Source: Comamonadaceae bacterium (lineage in GTDB: Bacteria > Pseudomonadota > Gammaproteobacteria > Burkholderiales > Burkholderiaceae_C). From it: 64,000 nt of DNA. How positions within the stretch are numbered: the stretch's first letter is position 1; the number at the start of each line of letters is the position of its first letter. This document shows, one piece after another, positions 1-10,240 of the stretch. Location: positions 1 through 64,000 of the forward strand of contig CANEVH010000011.1 of assembly GCA_947442105.1 (NCBI GenBank), given 5' to 3'. Under the pieces are notes generated by a model, which saw nothing but the letters and a program-made list of their open reading frames with translations, was not told the DNA's origin and did not search any database. A program made the position numbers and the translations under genes.

Positions 1-149
1 ATTTGGTCATAGGCCTTGGCCTGCCCGCCAAACTTGGCTGCCAGCACCGTGGTGATGGCCGCTGTCAGCGTGGTTTTGCCGTGGTCAACGTGGCCAATCG
101 TGCCCACATTGACGTGGGGCTTGGTACGTGTGAATTTTTCTTTTCCCAT
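1..149 (-). CDS. tuf: Elongation factor Tu, N-terminal part (cut by window edge)
   Basis: EF-Tu is the GTPase that carries aminoacyl-tRNA to the ribosome. Only the first 49 or so codons are inside the window. They read [16 protein letters not shown] followed by the GTP-binding P-loop GHVDHGKT, which is diagnostic for EF-Tu. The ATG is at 149-147 on the minus strand. The ORF track misses it because the gene runs off the window. It lies directly downstream of tRNA-Thr, in the tRNA-tuf order typical of betaproteobacteria, so it probably shares a transcript with the three tRNAs. Confidence 0.97.
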   Translation of the reverse strand, partial: MGKEKFTRTKPHVNVGTIGHVDHGKTTLTAAITTVLAAKFGGQAKAYDQ

Positions 150-245
150 TTTCAGACTCCGAAAAGTGATGAGCTCAAACTACAAAATACGACGCGCGTC
201 CGCTGAAAAGAATCACCCAGCAGCCACACTACAACCGACAAACAA

Positions 246-320
246 TGGTGCCCATTGCGGGAATCGGACCCGCGACCTCTCCCTTACCAAGGGAGTGCTC
301 TGCCACTGAGCCAAATGGGC
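246..320 (-). tRNA. tRNA-Thr (GGT)
   Basis: A 75-nt cloverleaf including an encoded CCA end. The acceptor arms GCCCATT and AATGGGC pair perfectly, the anticodon loop is TTGGTAA with anticodon GGT, and the T-arm holds GGTCCGATTCC. It is last in the Tyr-Gly-Thr block before tuf. Confidence 0.95.
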
Positions 321-369
321 GCTCGCACCTGCAAAAGCAGACCGAATAAAACTTCAATTTCCACTTGCG

Positions 370-443
370 TGGAGCGGGGTAGGAGAATCGAACTCCTCGC
401 TTTAGCTTGGAAGGCTAAGGTATTACCACTATACGAACCCCGC
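370..443 (-). tRNA. tRNA-Gly (TCC)
   Basis: A 74-nt cloverleaf with encoded CCA. The acceptor GCGGGGT pairs with ACCCCGC, the anticodon is TCC within CTTCCAA, and the T-loop is GTTCGATTC. Middle gene of the three-tRNA block. Confidence 0.95.
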
Positions 444-508
444 GTGACACTGACGCCGCGCAGAGCTAGCACAATGGCTTGTCCCGCGCGCTATGCAAAC
501 TACTTCAC

Positions 509-594
509 TGGTGGAGAGGGCTGGATTCGAACCAGCGTACTCGTAAGAGGGCAGATTTACAGTCTGCTGCCATTAACCACTCGGCCACCTCTCC
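509..594 (-). tRNA. tRNA-Tyr (GTA)
   Basis: An 86-nt class II tRNA with a long variable arm (CCCTCTTACGAG region), acceptor GGAGAGG pairing with CCTCTCC, anticodon GTA and encoded CCA. The long variable arm and GTA identify tRNA-Tyr, a substrate for the queuosine enzymes Tgt and QueA also found in this window. Confidence 0.95.
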
Positions 595-640
595 AAACGT
601 GAACCCCGAATTATGCCATGAAGTCAAACATGGCCCCCAG

Positions 641-1420
641 CTATTCCTTGGCTGCCGTGCGGTGGAAATTGAGGATCGGCATGCGTCCAAACTGAATCGG
701 CGCTTGCCCGAGCGACTCGAACCAGGCTTGCGTTTGCGAAAAGTGATTGCATCCTAAAAACGGCGTGGGTGGCCGCAAGGCAGACAAAGGCGAGGGGTGG
801 TTGGCCGTAAGCACCAAGTGCCGCGCATCGTCAATCAGGCCGCGCTTGGCCTGGGCAGACGCCCCCCAGAGCATGAACACCAGACGCTCGCAACGCTGGG
901 ATAAGTGCTGAATGACCGCATCGGTCAGTGCCTCCCAGCCCTGCCCCTGGTGGCTGCCGGCTTGTCCTTCTTCGACCGTGAGGCAGGTGTTGAGCAGCAG
1001 CACGCCCGCTTTGGCCCATTCGGTCAGACTGCCCCCCGGATGCGGATAGTCAGGCGCGCATAGACCCAGATCACGTTGTAGCTCTTTGAAGATATTGCGT
1101 AGGGATGGCGGCAGCGGCACGCCGGGACCGACCGAAAAAGCCAAGCCTTCGGCCTGTCCACGCCCGTGGTAGGGGTCTTGCCCGAGGATGACCAGGCGCA
1201 CCGACTCTGGCGGGGTTAGCTCCAAAGCGCACAGGGGTTGCGGCGGGAACACCACGGCCCCAGCGGCTAGCCGTTGGCACACATACGCGAGCAAACGGAC
1301 TCCCTCAGGGGACTGAAAAAACGCATTCACCAAGGCCTGCCAACCCGGCGCAACGGGCCAAGCAGCAGGATTTGCCACCTGCAACTGGCTTGCCGCTACA
1401 TCCTCAGGGAACAGGCTCAC
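641..1420 (-). CDS. ung: Uracil-DNA glycosylase
   Basis: Removes uracil from DNA as the first step of base-excision repair. The protein shows the water-activating motif GQDPYHG, the GVLLLNTCLTV segment and the C-terminal HPSPLS motif of family 1 UDGs, with the usual length for a full enzyme. The listed ORF runs far upstream through trpC. I place the start at GTG 1420 (259 aa), 7 nt after the trpC stop; a TTG at 1435 that overlaps the trpC stop is the alternative. Its position as the last gene of the trp operon suggests co-transcription. I saw no missing catalytic residue. Confidence 0.95.
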   Translation of the reverse strand: MSLFPEDVAASQLQVANPAAWPVAPGWQALVNAFFQSPEGVRLLAYVCQRLAAGAVVFPPQPLCALELTPPESVRLVILGQDPYHGRGQAEGLAFSVGPGVPLPPSLRNIFKELQRDLGLCAPDYPHPGGSLTEWAKAGVLLLNTCLTVEEGQAGSHQGQGWEALTDAVIQHLSQRCERLVFMLWGASAQAKRGLIDDARHLVLTANHPSPLSALRPPTPFLGCNHFSQTQAWFESLGQAPIQFGRMPILNFHRTAAKE

Positions 1421-1427
1421 GGACGAT

Positions 1428-2216
1428 TCAGCCAAACAAGGCTGCGAGCGCCTCGCCCGGCTCAGGTGCACGCATAAACGCTTCACCCACCAGAAAAGCG
1501 TTGACGCCCGCTGCGCCCATGCGCAACACGTCGTCACGGGTCTGGATGCCGCTTTCTGTAACCAGAATCCGGTCGGCGGGCACCAGCGCGCGCAAGGCCA
1601 GCGTGGTGTCCAGCGACACCTCAAAAGTCTTGAGGTTGCGGTTGTTAATGCCCATTAGCGGCGTTTTCAGACGCAAGGCGCGCTCCAACTCTGCCTCGTC
1701 ATGCACTTCCACCAAAACCGCCATGTCCAGGCTGCGGGCGATGGCCTCGAAGTCCGCCATTTGCGCATCGTCGAGGCAAGACGCGATCAGCAGCACTGCG
1801 TCTGCGCCCATGGCGCGGGACTCGTAAATTTGGTAGGCGTCGACCATGAAGTCTTTGCGCAGCACTGGCAACTGGCACGAGGCGCGCGCTTGCTTCAAAT
1901 AGTCCACGCTGCCCTGGAAAAACTGTACGTCGGTCAGCACCGACAGGCAGGCGGCGCCGTGTTCGGCGTAGCTTTGGGCGATGTCCGCCGGAATGAACTC
2001 GGCGCGCAGCACGCCTTTGGACGGGCTGGCTTTTTTCACCTCGGCAATCACGGCGGGCAGGCCTGCGGCGATCTTGGCGCGCAGGGCGCCCACGAAGTCG
2101 CGGGTCAGCACGCGGGATTCGGCGTCGGCACGCATCACGTCGAGCGGCTTGCGCTTCTTGGCAGCGGCCACTTCCTGGTGTTTGACGGCTACGATTTTGT
2201 CCAGAATGTCACTCAT
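1428..2216 (-). CDS. trpC: Indole-3-glycerol phosphate synthase
   Basis: Converts CdRP to indole-3-glycerol phosphate, the fifth step of tryptophan synthesis. It is a single-domain TIM barrel (262 aa) with the [10 protein letters not shown] motif near residue 60, [10 protein letters not shown], the VLRKDF motif and the [10 protein letters not shown] motif, all IGPS signatures. It is not fused to TrpF, unlike E. coli. The start is ATG 2216 (MSDILDKIV), preceded by AGGACAAG; the upstream ATG of the ORF lacks family similarity. It follows trpD by 41 nt in the same operon. Confidence 0.97.
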   Translation of the reverse strand: MSDILDKIVAVKHQEVAAAKKRKPLDVMRADAESRVLTRDFVGALRAKIAAGLPAVIAEVKKASPSKGVLRAEFIPADIAQSYAEHGAACLSVLTDVQFFQGSVDYLKQARASCQLPVLRKDFMVDAYQIYESRAMGADAVLLIASCLDDAQMADFEAIARSLDMAVLVEVHDEAELERALRLKTPLMGINNRNLKTFEVSLDTTLALRALVPADRILVTESGIQTRDDVLRMGAAGVNAFLVGEAFMRAPEPGEALAALFG

Positions 2217-2257
2217 TTTTTCTTGTCCTGAAAGGGGCGGGTAGTAGCGCAAAGAGA

Positions 2258-3301
2258 CTAACTGGCCAAACGCTGTGACAAAGCCACTAGCGCCAGCATT
2301 TTGGCCTTGGCGGCGCCGGATTCGATGGCGGCTCTGGCAAGCGCCACGCCGTCCATCATGGTGGGCGCCACATTGGCGGCATACAAGGCCACGCCAGCGT
2401 TGAGCGCCACGATGTCTTTGGCCGGGCCCGTCTGGTTGTCCAGCACGCCGCGCAGCATGGCCATGGATTGGTCGGCGGTTTCCACCTTCAGGGCGCGGTT
2501 GCTTGCCATGACCAGGCCGAAGTCTTCGGGGTGGATTTCGTATTCGGTGATCTGGCCGTTTTTGAGCTCGCCCACCAGGGTGGCGGCGCCCAGGCTAACT
2601 TCGTCCAGGCCGTCGCGGCCGTAGACCACCACGGCGTGTTGGGCGCCCAGGCGCTGCAAGGCGCGCACCTGGATGCCCACCAGGTCGGCGTGGAAGACGC
2701 CCATCAAGATGTTCGGCGCGTCCGCCGGATTGGTCAGCGGCCCCAGGATGTTGAAGATGGTTTTAATGCCCAGCTCGCGGCGCACCGGGCCGACGTTTTT
2801 CATGGCCGGGTGGTGATTGGGCGCGAACATAAAGCCCACGCCCTGCTCGGCGATGCATTGGGCGATTTGAAGGGGCGATAGGTTGATGTTCAGGCCCAGG
2901 GCTTCGAGCACATCGGCGCTGCCGCTTTTGCTGCTGACGCTGCGCCCGCCGTGCTTGCTGACTTTGGCTCCGGCCGCAGCGGCCACAAACATGGCGCAGG
3001 TGGAGATATTGAAAGTGTGTGCGCCGTCGCCGCCGGTGCCCACGATGTCCACCAGGTGGGTTTTATCGGCCACCTCGACCTTGGTGGAAAACTCACGCAT
3101 CACTTGTGCGGCGGCAGTGATCTCGCCAATGGTTTCTTTTTTGACGCGCAGGCCGGTAATGAGCGCGGCCATCATCACCGGCGACATCTCGCCGGACATG
3201 ATTTGGCGCATCAGGTGCAGCATCTCATCATGGAAGATTTCGCGGTGCTCGATGGTGCGTTGCAGCGCTTCTTGCGGGGTGATGTTGGATGAAGAGGACA
3301 T
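2258..3301 (-). CDS. trpD: Anthranilate phosphoribosyltransferase
   Basis: Transfers phosphoribose from PRPP to anthranilate. The 347-aa protein shows the PRPP-binding GTGGDG motif, [20 protein letters not shown], and the [10 protein letters not shown] and [19 protein letters not shown] segments typical of the family. The start ATG 3301 gives [10 protein letters not shown]; 14 extra residues in the ORF track are not family-like. It is separated from trpG by an exporter gene and an aldolase gene, although all keep the same orientation. Confidence 0.97.
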   Translation of the reverse strand: MSSSSNITPQEALQRTIEHREIFHDEMLHLMRQIMSGEMSPVMMAALITGLRVKKETIGEITAAAQVMREFSTKVEVADKTHLVDIVGTGGDGAHTFNISTCAMFVAAAAGAKVSKHGGRSVSSKSGSADVLEALGLNINLSPLQIAQCIAEQGVGFMFAPNHHPAMKNVGPVRRELGIKTIFNILGPLTNPADAPNILMGVFHADLVGIQVRALQRLGAQHAVVVYGRDGLDEVSLGAATLVGELKNGQITEYEIHPEDFGLVMASNRALKVETADQSMAMLRGVLDNQTGPAKDIVALNAGVALYAANVAPTMMDGVALARAAIESGAAKAKMLALVALSQRLAS

Positions 3302-3349
3302 GGGACGCTTTCGGGTACGACGCTGGTCAGACGGGACAAACAATAAAAA

Positions 3350-4009
3350 TCAGGCCGGATTGTCCGACAAGGCCAGCTTCAGGCCAAAGCCGACAAACAT
3401 CAGGCCGGCCAGTTGGTCGAGCCGGTGCAGGCGGCGCTGAACCGCCGCGACGCGGCGCGCCATCCAGGCTGCCGCCAGCGCCCAGCCGATGTTGACCGGT
3501 ATGGCATTGAGGTTGAACAACACGCCCAGCAGGACAAAAGCCAGTGTCTTGTGGCCTTCGTCTGGGGCGATGAACTGCGGCACAAAGGCCAGAAAGAAAA
3601 TCGCCACCTTGGGGTTCAGCACATTGGTCCAAAAACCACCCATAAGCACCTGGCGCAAGGAAGCCGCTGGTGCGGTCGCGGGTGCGGGTGCGCCCAGCCA
3701 GGCGCCGGCTTTGTCGGCAGCCGGTGGGCGCGCCATCAGCAATCGCACGCCCGTCCACAGCAGATAGGCCGCGCCCGCGTACTTGAGCAGGGCAAAAGCG
3801 GTGCTGGAGGCAGCCAGCAGCGCGCCAACACCCACCGCCGCAGCGGCAATATGGACAAAACAACCCGCCGTGATACCCAGACCGGCCAGCACCCCGGCGC
3901 GCACACCAGCGCGCAGCGTGCTCGACACGATGTAGAGCACGTCCGGCCCGGGCGTCAGGTTGAGCAGCCAGCCTGCGGCGATGAACAGCAGGACTTGGTC
4001 GATGGGCAT
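3350..4009 (-). CDS. LysE/RhtB-family amino acid exporter
   Basis: A 219-aa inner-membrane protein with about six hydrophobic helices. The N-terminal LNLTPGPDVLYI motif and the later FWTNVLNPKVAIFFLAFVPQF segment are signatures of the LysE/RhtB translocators, which export amino acids such as threonine, homoserine or lysine. It sits 11 nt after the threonine aldolase gene and 48 nt before trpD, so it is part of the trp transcript. The substrate cannot be read from sequence; threonine, glycine or an aromatic amino acid would suit the neighbours. Confidence 0.88.
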   Translation of the reverse strand: MPIDQVLLFIAAGWLLNLTPGPDVLYIVSSTLRAGVRAGVLAGLGITAGCFVHIAAAAVGVGALLAASSTAFALLKYAGAAYLLWTGVRLLMARPPAADKAGAWLGAPAPATAPAASLRQVLMGGFWTNVLNPKVAIFFLAFVPQFIAPDEGHKTLAFVLLGVLFNLNAIPVNIGWALAAAWMARRVAAVQRRLHRLDQLAGLMFVGFGLKLALSDNPA

Positions 4010-4020
4010 CCGGCGCGAGT

Positions 4021-5103
4021 TCAGTACACCGCAGCCCGACCGGCAGCGGGTGCGCTGGCTGCCGCCTCGCTTTGGCTGAAGAAGGACTTGATCGCGTCCA
4101 CCGCACGGTCAATGCCCGCCGCGTCCACGTCCAAGTGGGTGACAAAGCGCAGGCCGATCAAGCCGGTTGCCAGCACTCCGCGCGCTTTGAGGAAGGCCAG
4201 CAAATCCGGCCCCCGGCCATCGGCCACGTCGACAAAAACGATATTGGTTTGGGCGGAACGCACTTGCAAGCCGTCAATGCCTTGCAAGCCCTGCGCCAGG
4301 CGCTGCGCCAGGGCGTGGTCGTCGGCCAGGCGCTCCAGGTGGTGCTCCAAGGCGTAACCCGCCGCTGCTGCCAGCACGCCCGATTGGCGCATGCCGCCCC
4401 CGGTCATTTTGCGAACGCGGTGGGCGCGGGCCATCAATTCTTTGCTGCCGCACAGCGCCGAGCCAATGGGCGCGCCCAGGCCCTTGCTGAAGCATACCGA
4501 CACGCTGTCAAAGTAGCTGGCAATGCGCCGGGCAGCCGCCGCCACGGCCTCGCGCGGCGCTGCGCTAGCGGCTGCGGCGTTGAACAGGCGCGCGCCGTCC
4601 AGATGCGCTGCCAGGCCGTGCTTGCGCGCCAGCGTGGTGGCCTGCGCCAGGTAGTCCATGGGCATGGGGTGGCCGTTCCAGGTGTTTTCCAGGCACAGCA
4701 ACTTGGTGCGGGCAAAGTGGCAGTCATCGGGCTTGATGGCGCTGGCAATGTCGGCCAGCGCCATTTGCCCGGAGGCGTTTTGCGCCAAGGGTTGCGGCTG
4801 GATGCTGCCCAGCACCGCCGCACCGCCGCCCTCGTAACGGTAGGTGTGCGCGGACTGGCCGACGATGTATTCGTCGCCGCGCTGGCAATGCGCCATCAGG
4901 CCGCACAAATTGCTTTGCGTGCCGGTGGGCATGAACAAGGCCGCCTCAAAGCCCAGCATGTCGGCCAAGCGCTCTTGCAGCGCATTGACCGAAGGGTCGT
5001 CGCCAAACACATCGTCGCCCAGAGGGGCGGCAAACATGGCCGCGCGCATGGCGGCGGTGGGCTGAGTAACGGTGTCGCTGCGCAGGTCAACTTGCTTGTT
5101 CAT
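4021..5103 (-). CDS. ltaE: Low-specificity L-threonine aldolase
   Basis: A PLP-dependent fold-type I enzyme that splits threonine or allo-threonine into glycine and acetaldehyde. The 360-aa protein opens with VDLRSDTVTQPT, contains GDDVFGDDPSVN and HLDGARLFNAA, and has the PLP-lysine segment SVCFSKGLGAPIGS (Lys near residue 205). These are clear LtaE features and the length is normal. It begins 9 nt after the trpG stop, so the trp operon carries it; this is not part of the standard tryptophan pathway. Confidence 0.93.
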   Translation of the reverse strand: MNKQVDLRSDTVTQPTAAMRAAMFAAPLGDDVFGDDPSVNALQERLADMLGFEAALFMPTGTQSNLCGLMAHCQRGDEYIVGQSAHTYRYEGGGAAVLGSIQPQPLAQNASGQMALADIASAIKPDDCHFARTKLLCLENTWNGHPMPMDYLAQATTLARKHGLAAHLDGARLFNAAAASAAPREAVAAAARRIASYFDSVSVCFSKGLGAPIGSALCGSKELMARAHRVRKMTGGGMRQSGVLAAAAGYALEHHLERLADDHALAQRLAQGLQGIDGLQVRSAQTNIVFVDVADGRGPDLLAFLKARGVLATGLIGLRFVTHLDVDAAGIDRAVDAIKSFFSQSEAAASAPAAGRAAVY

Positions 5104-5112
5104 GGGTGGCCT

Positions 5113-5688
5113 TTATTGCAAAAAGTTTTTCAGCATCGCGTGGCCGTGTTCGGTCAGGATGCTCTCGGGGTGAAACTGCACGCCTTCCATGCGCTGTGCA
5201 AAGGGCAGATGGGTGTGGCGCACACCCATGATTTCGCCGTCATCGGTCCAGGCGGTGACCGCCAATTCGGGGGGGCAAGTAGAGCGCTCAATCGCCAACG
5301 AGTGGTAGCGGTTCACGGTGAACTGCGCGGGCAGCCCGGCAAATACACCCTCTTGCGTGGTGCAGATGACGCTGGTTTTGCCGTGCATCAATTGCTGGGC
5401 ACGGATGATGCTGCCACCCAGCGCAGCGCCTATGGCCTGGTGGCCCAGGCAGACGCCCAAAATGGGCAGCTTGCCCATAAAGTGCTGGATGGCGGCCACC
5501 GAAATGCCGGCCTCTTTGGGTGAGCAGGGACCGGGCGAGATCACCAGCCGGTCGGGCGCGCGCGCGGCAATGCCTTCCAGGGTGATTTCGTCGTTGCGAA
5601 ACACTTCCACCTCGGCGCCGAGTTCGCCAAAGTACTGGACGATGTTGTAGGTAAAGCTGTCGTAGTTGTCGATCATCAGCAGTTTCAT
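5113..5688 (-). CDS. trpG: Anthranilate synthase component II (glutamine amidotransferase)
   Basis: Supplies ammonia from glutamine to TrpE. The 191-aa class I amidotransferase shows [11 protein letters not shown] at the start, the oxyanion segment [11 protein letters not shown], the nucleophile motif [10 protein letters not shown] (Cys near 79) and the catalytic FHPES near the C-terminus. The start ATG 5688 lies 2 nt after the trpE stop, implying translational coupling of the two subunits. It could also serve folate synthesis as PabA, as in other bacteria with a single copy. Confidence 0.97.
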   Translation of the reverse strand: MKLLMIDNYDSFTYNIVQYFGELGAEVEVFRNDEITLEGIAARAPDRLVISPGPCSPKEAGISVAAIQHFMGKLPILGVCLGHQAIGAALGGSIIRAQQLMHGKTSVICTTQEGVFAGLPAQFTVNRYHSLAIERSTCPPELAVTAWTDDGEIMGVRHTHLPFAQRMEGVQFHPESILTEHGHAMLKNFLQ

Positions 5689-5690
5689 GG

Positions 5691-7214
5691 TCACTCCAAT
5701 CCCTCTTCCACCAGTTCGGCCGCACGCAAGAGCGCGCGGGCTTTGTGTTCGGTTTCGGCCCATTCCAGCTCGGGCACGCTGTCAGCCACCACGCCGGCGG
5801 CGGCCTGCACATAGAGCGTCTGGTCTTTGATGATGCCGGTGCGAATGGCAATGGCCACGTCCATGTCCCCAGCGTAGCTCAGGTAGCCGCAGGCGCCGCC
5901 GTAGATGCCGCGCTTGGTGGGCTCGAGCTGGTCGATCACTTCCATGGCGTGCACCTTGGGCGCGCCGGTCAGTGTGCCCGCCGGGAAGGTGGCTTTAAGC
6001 ACGTCCATACTGGTCATGCCGGGGTTGAGCGTGCCTTCCACGTTGCTCACGATGTGCATGACGTGGCTGTAGCGCTCGATGCAAAACGCGTCCGTCACCT
6101 TCACCGTGCCAATCTGCGCGATGCGGCCAATGTCGTTGCGCGCCAGGTCAATCAGCATCACGTGCTCGGCGCGCTCTTTGGGGTCGTTCACCAACTCGTG
6201 CTCTGCCGCCTTGTCCAGCTCGGGCGTGGCGCCGCGTGGGCGGGTGCCGGCCAGTGGGCGGATGGTGACTTTGGTGTCCAAGTTCGGCAAGGTTTCCTGA
6301 CGCACCAATATCTCGGGGCTCGCGCCCACCACATGGAAGTCGGCGCCGCCAAGGGCCGCACCGCTGAAGTTGTAGTAATACATGTAGGGGCTGGGATTGA
6401 GCGAACGCAGCGCGCGGTACAGGCTCAGGGGCGAGGCGGTGTAGCGTTTTTTAATGCGCTGGCCCACTTGCACCTGCATGAAATCGCCCCCGGCGATCAG
6501 CTCTTTGGCGCGCAGCACGGCGGCAATATAGTCGGCCTTGGCAAAGTCGCGCTGCGCCGGGTGGCCCGCGCTGGGCACCACGGCCGGGATTTGCACCGCC
6601 TGCGCCAGTTGGTTTTTGAGCGCCTGCAAGCGCGCGGTGCCGCGCGCGTAGGCATCGGGCGTGGCTGGGTCCACGTAGACCATCAAATGCAGCTTGCCCG
6701 AGAGGTTGTCAATCACCGCCAGCTCTTCGCATTGCAAGAGCAAGATGTCGGGGCAATGCAGTTCGTCGGGCGGGCAACTGGCCTCCAGCTTTTTCTCGAT
6801 GTAGCGCACCGCGTCGTAGCCAAAATAACCCGCCAGCCCGCCACAAAAGCGCGGCATGCCGGGGCGCAGCGCCACCTTGAAGCGCTGCTGGTAGCTGGCA
6901 ATGAAGTCCAGCGGATTCACAAACGAGGTTTCCACCACCACGCCGTCGGTCACCACCTCGGTGCGGGCCTGGGCGCCAAAGCCGCTGCTGCGCAATAGCG
7001 TGCGGGCGGGCAGGCCAATAAAGCTGTAGCGCCCAAAGCGCTCACCGCCCACCACCGACTCCAGCAAAAACGTGTACGGCGCGTTGGCCGTGAGTTTGAG
7101 GTAGAGCGACAGCGGCGTTTCCAGATCGGCAAAGGCCTGGGCGGTCAGTGGGATGCGGTTAAAGCCCTGGGCGGCCAGGGCGGCGAATTCGGTCTCAGAA
7201 GTTTGGGGGGTCAC
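5691..7214 (-). CDS. trpE: Anthranilate synthase component I
   Basis: Makes anthranilate from chorismate with TrpG. The protein (507 aa from GTG 7214) has the regulatory N-terminal part with [11 protein letters not shown] and LLESV, a feedback-site feature of TrpE, and the chorismate-binding core with [39 protein letters not shown] and [12 protein letters not shown]. The GTG is chosen because family similarity begins just after it ([17 protein letters not shown]). The in-frame upstream ATG at 7277 adds an unrelated arginine-rich tail. A Trp-rich leader lies 178 nt upstream. Confidence 0.96.
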   Translation of the reverse strand: MTPQTSETEFAALAAQGFNRIPLTAQAFADLETPLSLYLKLTANAPYTFLLESVVGGERFGRYSFIGLPARTLLRSSGFGAQARTEVVTDGVVVETSFVNPLDFIASYQQRFKVALRPGMPRFCGGLAGYFGYDAVRYIEKKLEASCPPDELHCPDILLLQCEELAVIDNLSGKLHLMVYVDPATPDAYARGTARLQALKNQLAQAVQIPAVVPSAGHPAQRDFAKADYIAAVLRAKELIAGGDFMQVQVGQRIKKRYTASPLSLYRALRSLNPSPYMYYYNFSGAALGGADFHVVGASPEILVRQETLPNLDTKVTIRPLAGTRPRGATPELDKAAEHELVNDPKERAEHVMLIDLARNDIGRIAQIGTVKVTDAFCIERYSHVMHIVSNVEGTLNPGMTSMDVLKATFPAGTLTGAPKVHAMEVIDQLEPTKRGIYGGACGYLSYAGDMDVAIAIRTGIIKDQTLYVQAAAGVVADSVPELEWAETEHKARALLRAAELVEEGLE

Positions 7215-7374
7215 GACGGGTCCATGCCTTTTAGAAGTTCGGGGCGCAGGCTGCGCATGCCTTGTGGTGCGCAACATCGCTGTGGTGAAAGAAATTCAAT
7301 TCACGCGGACTTCGGGGCCTGGTGGGGCATCCCGTGCCGGTCCGGCGCGCAATGCGCCTGGGCCGCTGGGGGGA

Positions 7375-7434
7375 GGCAAAAGACCGCAGTCTTCAGGCCA
7401 CCCGCACCGCGCCAGACGCTGGCAAAGCGTGCCA
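7375..7434 (-). promoter_or_regulatory. Candidate trp attenuator hairpins
   Basis: Three short stems overlap or follow trpL. TGGCA/TGCCA (7434-7420) contains the third Trp codon. GCCAG/CTGGC (7423-7411) shares bases with it, so the two are mutually exclusive. A third stem centred on AAGAC-TGCG-GTCTT followed by TT lies at 7399-7375. Stalling at the Trp codons would open the first stem and allow the second. The third stem is a weak terminator candidate because its T-run is short. I did not fold this by computer. Confidence 0.4.
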
Positions 7435-7497
7435 GGTCCGCCAGGGCCAGGCTCCCCGGTCGCTGCAACCTGTAATGCTGATGCGGTGGATAAACAT
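7393..7497 (-). CDS. trpL: Putative trp operon leader peptide
   Basis: A 34-codon ORF, too short for the track, ending 178 nt before trpE. Its middle reads AWPWRTW, with three tryptophan codons in six, against a background where Trp is rare. That is the hallmark of an attenuator peptide whose translation senses charged tRNA-Trp. A possible -10 box TACACT ends 7 nt before the ATG with no Shine-Dalgarno between, so the message may be leaderless. It is encoded directly after the tgt stop. I infer function from position and Trp content only. Confidence 0.72.
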   Translation of the reverse strand: MFIHRISITGCSDRGAWPWRTWHALPASGAVRVA

Positions 7498-7535
7498 GGC
7501 GTTCAGTGTAGCAAAGCGAATGGGCGGCGCCCGCC

Positions 7536-8756
<1,221 letters not shown>

Positions 8757-8773
8757 TTACTTTTTGGAAGAAA

Positions 8774-8803
8774 TTTACATCTCCAGTCGCTTTACTTTAT
8801 ACT
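8774..8803 (+). promoter_or_regulatory. Promoter of vapBC-1
   Basis: TTTACA and TATACT are separated by 18 bp, 34 bp before the antitoxin ATG. The -10 lies among near-repeats of CTTTACTTT, a plausible operator for autoregulation by the AbrB-type antitoxin. The AT-rich stretch contrasts with its surroundings. Confidence 0.6.
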
Positions 8804-8836
8804 TTTCTTTACTTTTTCAAAGCTTGGAGGATTTGT

Positions 8837-9070
8837 ATGTCAGAGATTGCAGAAGTAGAAGCCATCGTGTCCAGCAAAGGCCAAGTCACCCTGCCAGCGG
8901 CCATGCGCGCCAAGCTAGGCATCACGGCGGGCTCGCGCATCCATTTTGAACTGCGCGGCAACGAGCTAGTGGTCAAGCCAGAGCTGCCCATGAGCGCTTA
9001 TTACGGCATGCTCAAAGGCTATGACCTCGGCGACATTGAGCCCGAGAAAGAGCCAGACCGGGAGTTTTGA
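8837..9070 (+). CDS. AbrB/MazE-type antitoxin (VapB)
   Basis: A 77-aa swapped-hairpin DNA-binding protein: VSSKGQVTLPAAMRAKLGI near residue 10 is the classic AbrB motif (S-x-K-G-Q-x-T-L/I-P). The acidic C-terminal tail (EPEKEPD) would bind the toxin. The start ATG 8837 follows a strong GGAGG at 8826-8830; the longer ORF form is not supported. The stop is immediately followed by the toxin ATG. Antitoxins of this type usually repress their own promoter with the toxin. Confidence 0.9.
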   Translation: MSEIAEVEAIVSSKGQVTLPAAMRAKLGITAGSRIHFELRGNELVVKPELPMSAYYGMLKGYDLGDIEPEKEPDREF

Positions 9071-9451
9071 ATGAACGTCGTTGATTCATCCGGCTGGATT
9101 GAGTTCTTCCGCGCTGGTGCCAACGGCCCAGTGTTCAAACCCGTGATTGAAGACCGCAACAACCTGCTGGTGCCCACCATCGCACTGTTTGAAGTGCACC
9201 GGGTGCTCAGCCGTAGTCTGGACGCCGACTTGGTGAACCGCTGCCTGGACGTGATGCGCCTGGGCCGCGTGCTGGACCTGACCGACGCGCGCGCCGTGGC
9301 CGCTGCCCAAATCGCCGCGCGCCACAAACTGGCCATGGCCGACGCGGCAATGTACGCCATGGCGTGCGAATTTGGCGCCACGTTCTGGACGCAGGACGTG
9401 GACTACCAAGGGCTCGACGGCGTGCGCTACCAGCCCAAACCAGGCGCCTGA
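9071..9451 (+). CDS. PIN-domain toxin (VapC)
   Basis: A 126-aa PIN ribonuclease. It begins MNVVDSSGWIEFF, with the first acidic residue of the site, a glutamate within FEVHRVL near residue 42, and the later AMADAAMYAMA and FWTQDVDYQGL acidic residues. This is the VapC arrangement of Asp/Glu around a Mg2+ site for cleaving RNA, often tRNA or rRNA. It starts at the base after the antitoxin stop, so the pair is co-translated. Confidence 0.88.
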   Translation: MNVVDSSGWIEFFRAGANGPVFKPVIEDRNNLLVPTIALFEVHRVLSRSLDADLVNRCLDVMRLGRVLDLTDARAVAAAQIAARHKLAMADAAMYAMACEFGATFWTQDVDYQGLDGVRYQPKPGA

Positions 9452-9477
9452 GCCGGGCGCCGGGCAAGGCTGCCGAC

Positions 9478-10170
9478 TCAAGCCAAGTTTTTGCGGAAAA
9501 ACGCCAGCGTCTTGTCCCAGGCTTTGGCGGCCGCATTGGCGTCGTACTTCAGGTACGCCAGGTTGTTGCTATCGGCCTCCTCGTTGGCAAACGCGTGCTT
9601 GGCCTCGTAGCGGTCAAAGGCGTAGGCCACGCCGGCCTCGGTGAGCTTTTGCTCTAAGGCGTCCACCCCGGCAATCGGGAACACATCGTCGTGGATGGCC
9701 CAGCTGCCCATGAGCGGCACTTTGATCTTGCTGGCGTCCACATATTCCAGGGGCGGGTAGCCGTACCACACGGCGGCGGCGTCCACCTCGGGCACGAAAA
9801 CGCTGGACAAGAGCGTCAAAGCGCCGCCCATGCAATAGCCGGTGACGCCTACTTTGGGTGCGCCTGCGGCTTTGAGGAACTGCACCGCACCACGGATGTC
9901 TTGGCTGGCTGCGTCGCCAAAGTTCAGGCCGTCCATCAGGTGCTTGGCCTCGTTTTCTTTCAGCGCTAGCTGGCCCTTGTACAAATCAGGCACCAAAGCC
10001 TGGTAGCCCTGCTGCGCCAGGCGTTCGGCCACGTGCTTGATCTGCGCGTTCAGCCCCCACCATTCCTGAATGACCACGATGGCCGGCGCCGCGCTGCCCG
10101 CAGCGGGTTGCACCAGATAGCCGGTGGCGCTTTGCCCGTCGGGGCGTGTGTAAGTGACCATGGAACCCAT
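9478..10170 (-). CDS. Dienelactone hydrolase family protein
   Basis: An alpha/beta hydrolase of 230 aa. The nucleophile is a cysteine in GYCMGG, as in carboxymethylenebutenolidase, with the oxyanion region VVIQEWWGL near the start and the histidine in AKHAFAN near the end. Such enzymes open dienelactones in chlorocatechol breakdown, but many family members have other ester substrates. The start ATG 10170 follows AAGGAG by 7 nt. It lies 70 nt after a maleate-isomerase-like gene on the same strand, so both may act on unsaturated diacids; this link is inference. Confidence 0.85.
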   Translation of the reverse strand: MGSMVTYTRPDGQSATGYLVQPAAGSAAPAIVVIQEWWGLNAQIKHVAERLAQQGYQALVPDLYKGQLALKENEAKHLMDGLNFGDAASQDIRGAVQFLKAAGAPKVGVTGYCMGGALTLLSSVFVPEVDAAAVWYGYPPLEYVDASKIKVPLMGSWAIHDDVFPIAGVDALEQKLTEAGVAYAFDRYEAKHAFANEEADSNNLAYLKYDANAAAKAWDKTLAFFRKNLA

Positions 10171-10240
10171 ATCAAACTCCTTGAAAGTACCGTTAAAAAA
10201 TCTGAAAAAAAGCATTTAAACCCAGCGCAGCAGCCAAAGC

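Noticed and set aside
595-640. Promoter of the tRNA block
   Set aside because: TTGACT and CATAAT are present on the minus strand but only 6 bp apart, so they cannot form one sigma-70 promoter.
5745-6998. 417-aa plus-strand ORF opposite trpE
   Set aside because: Shadow of trpE with the same His/Gly/Val-rich composition; no ribosome site or domain.
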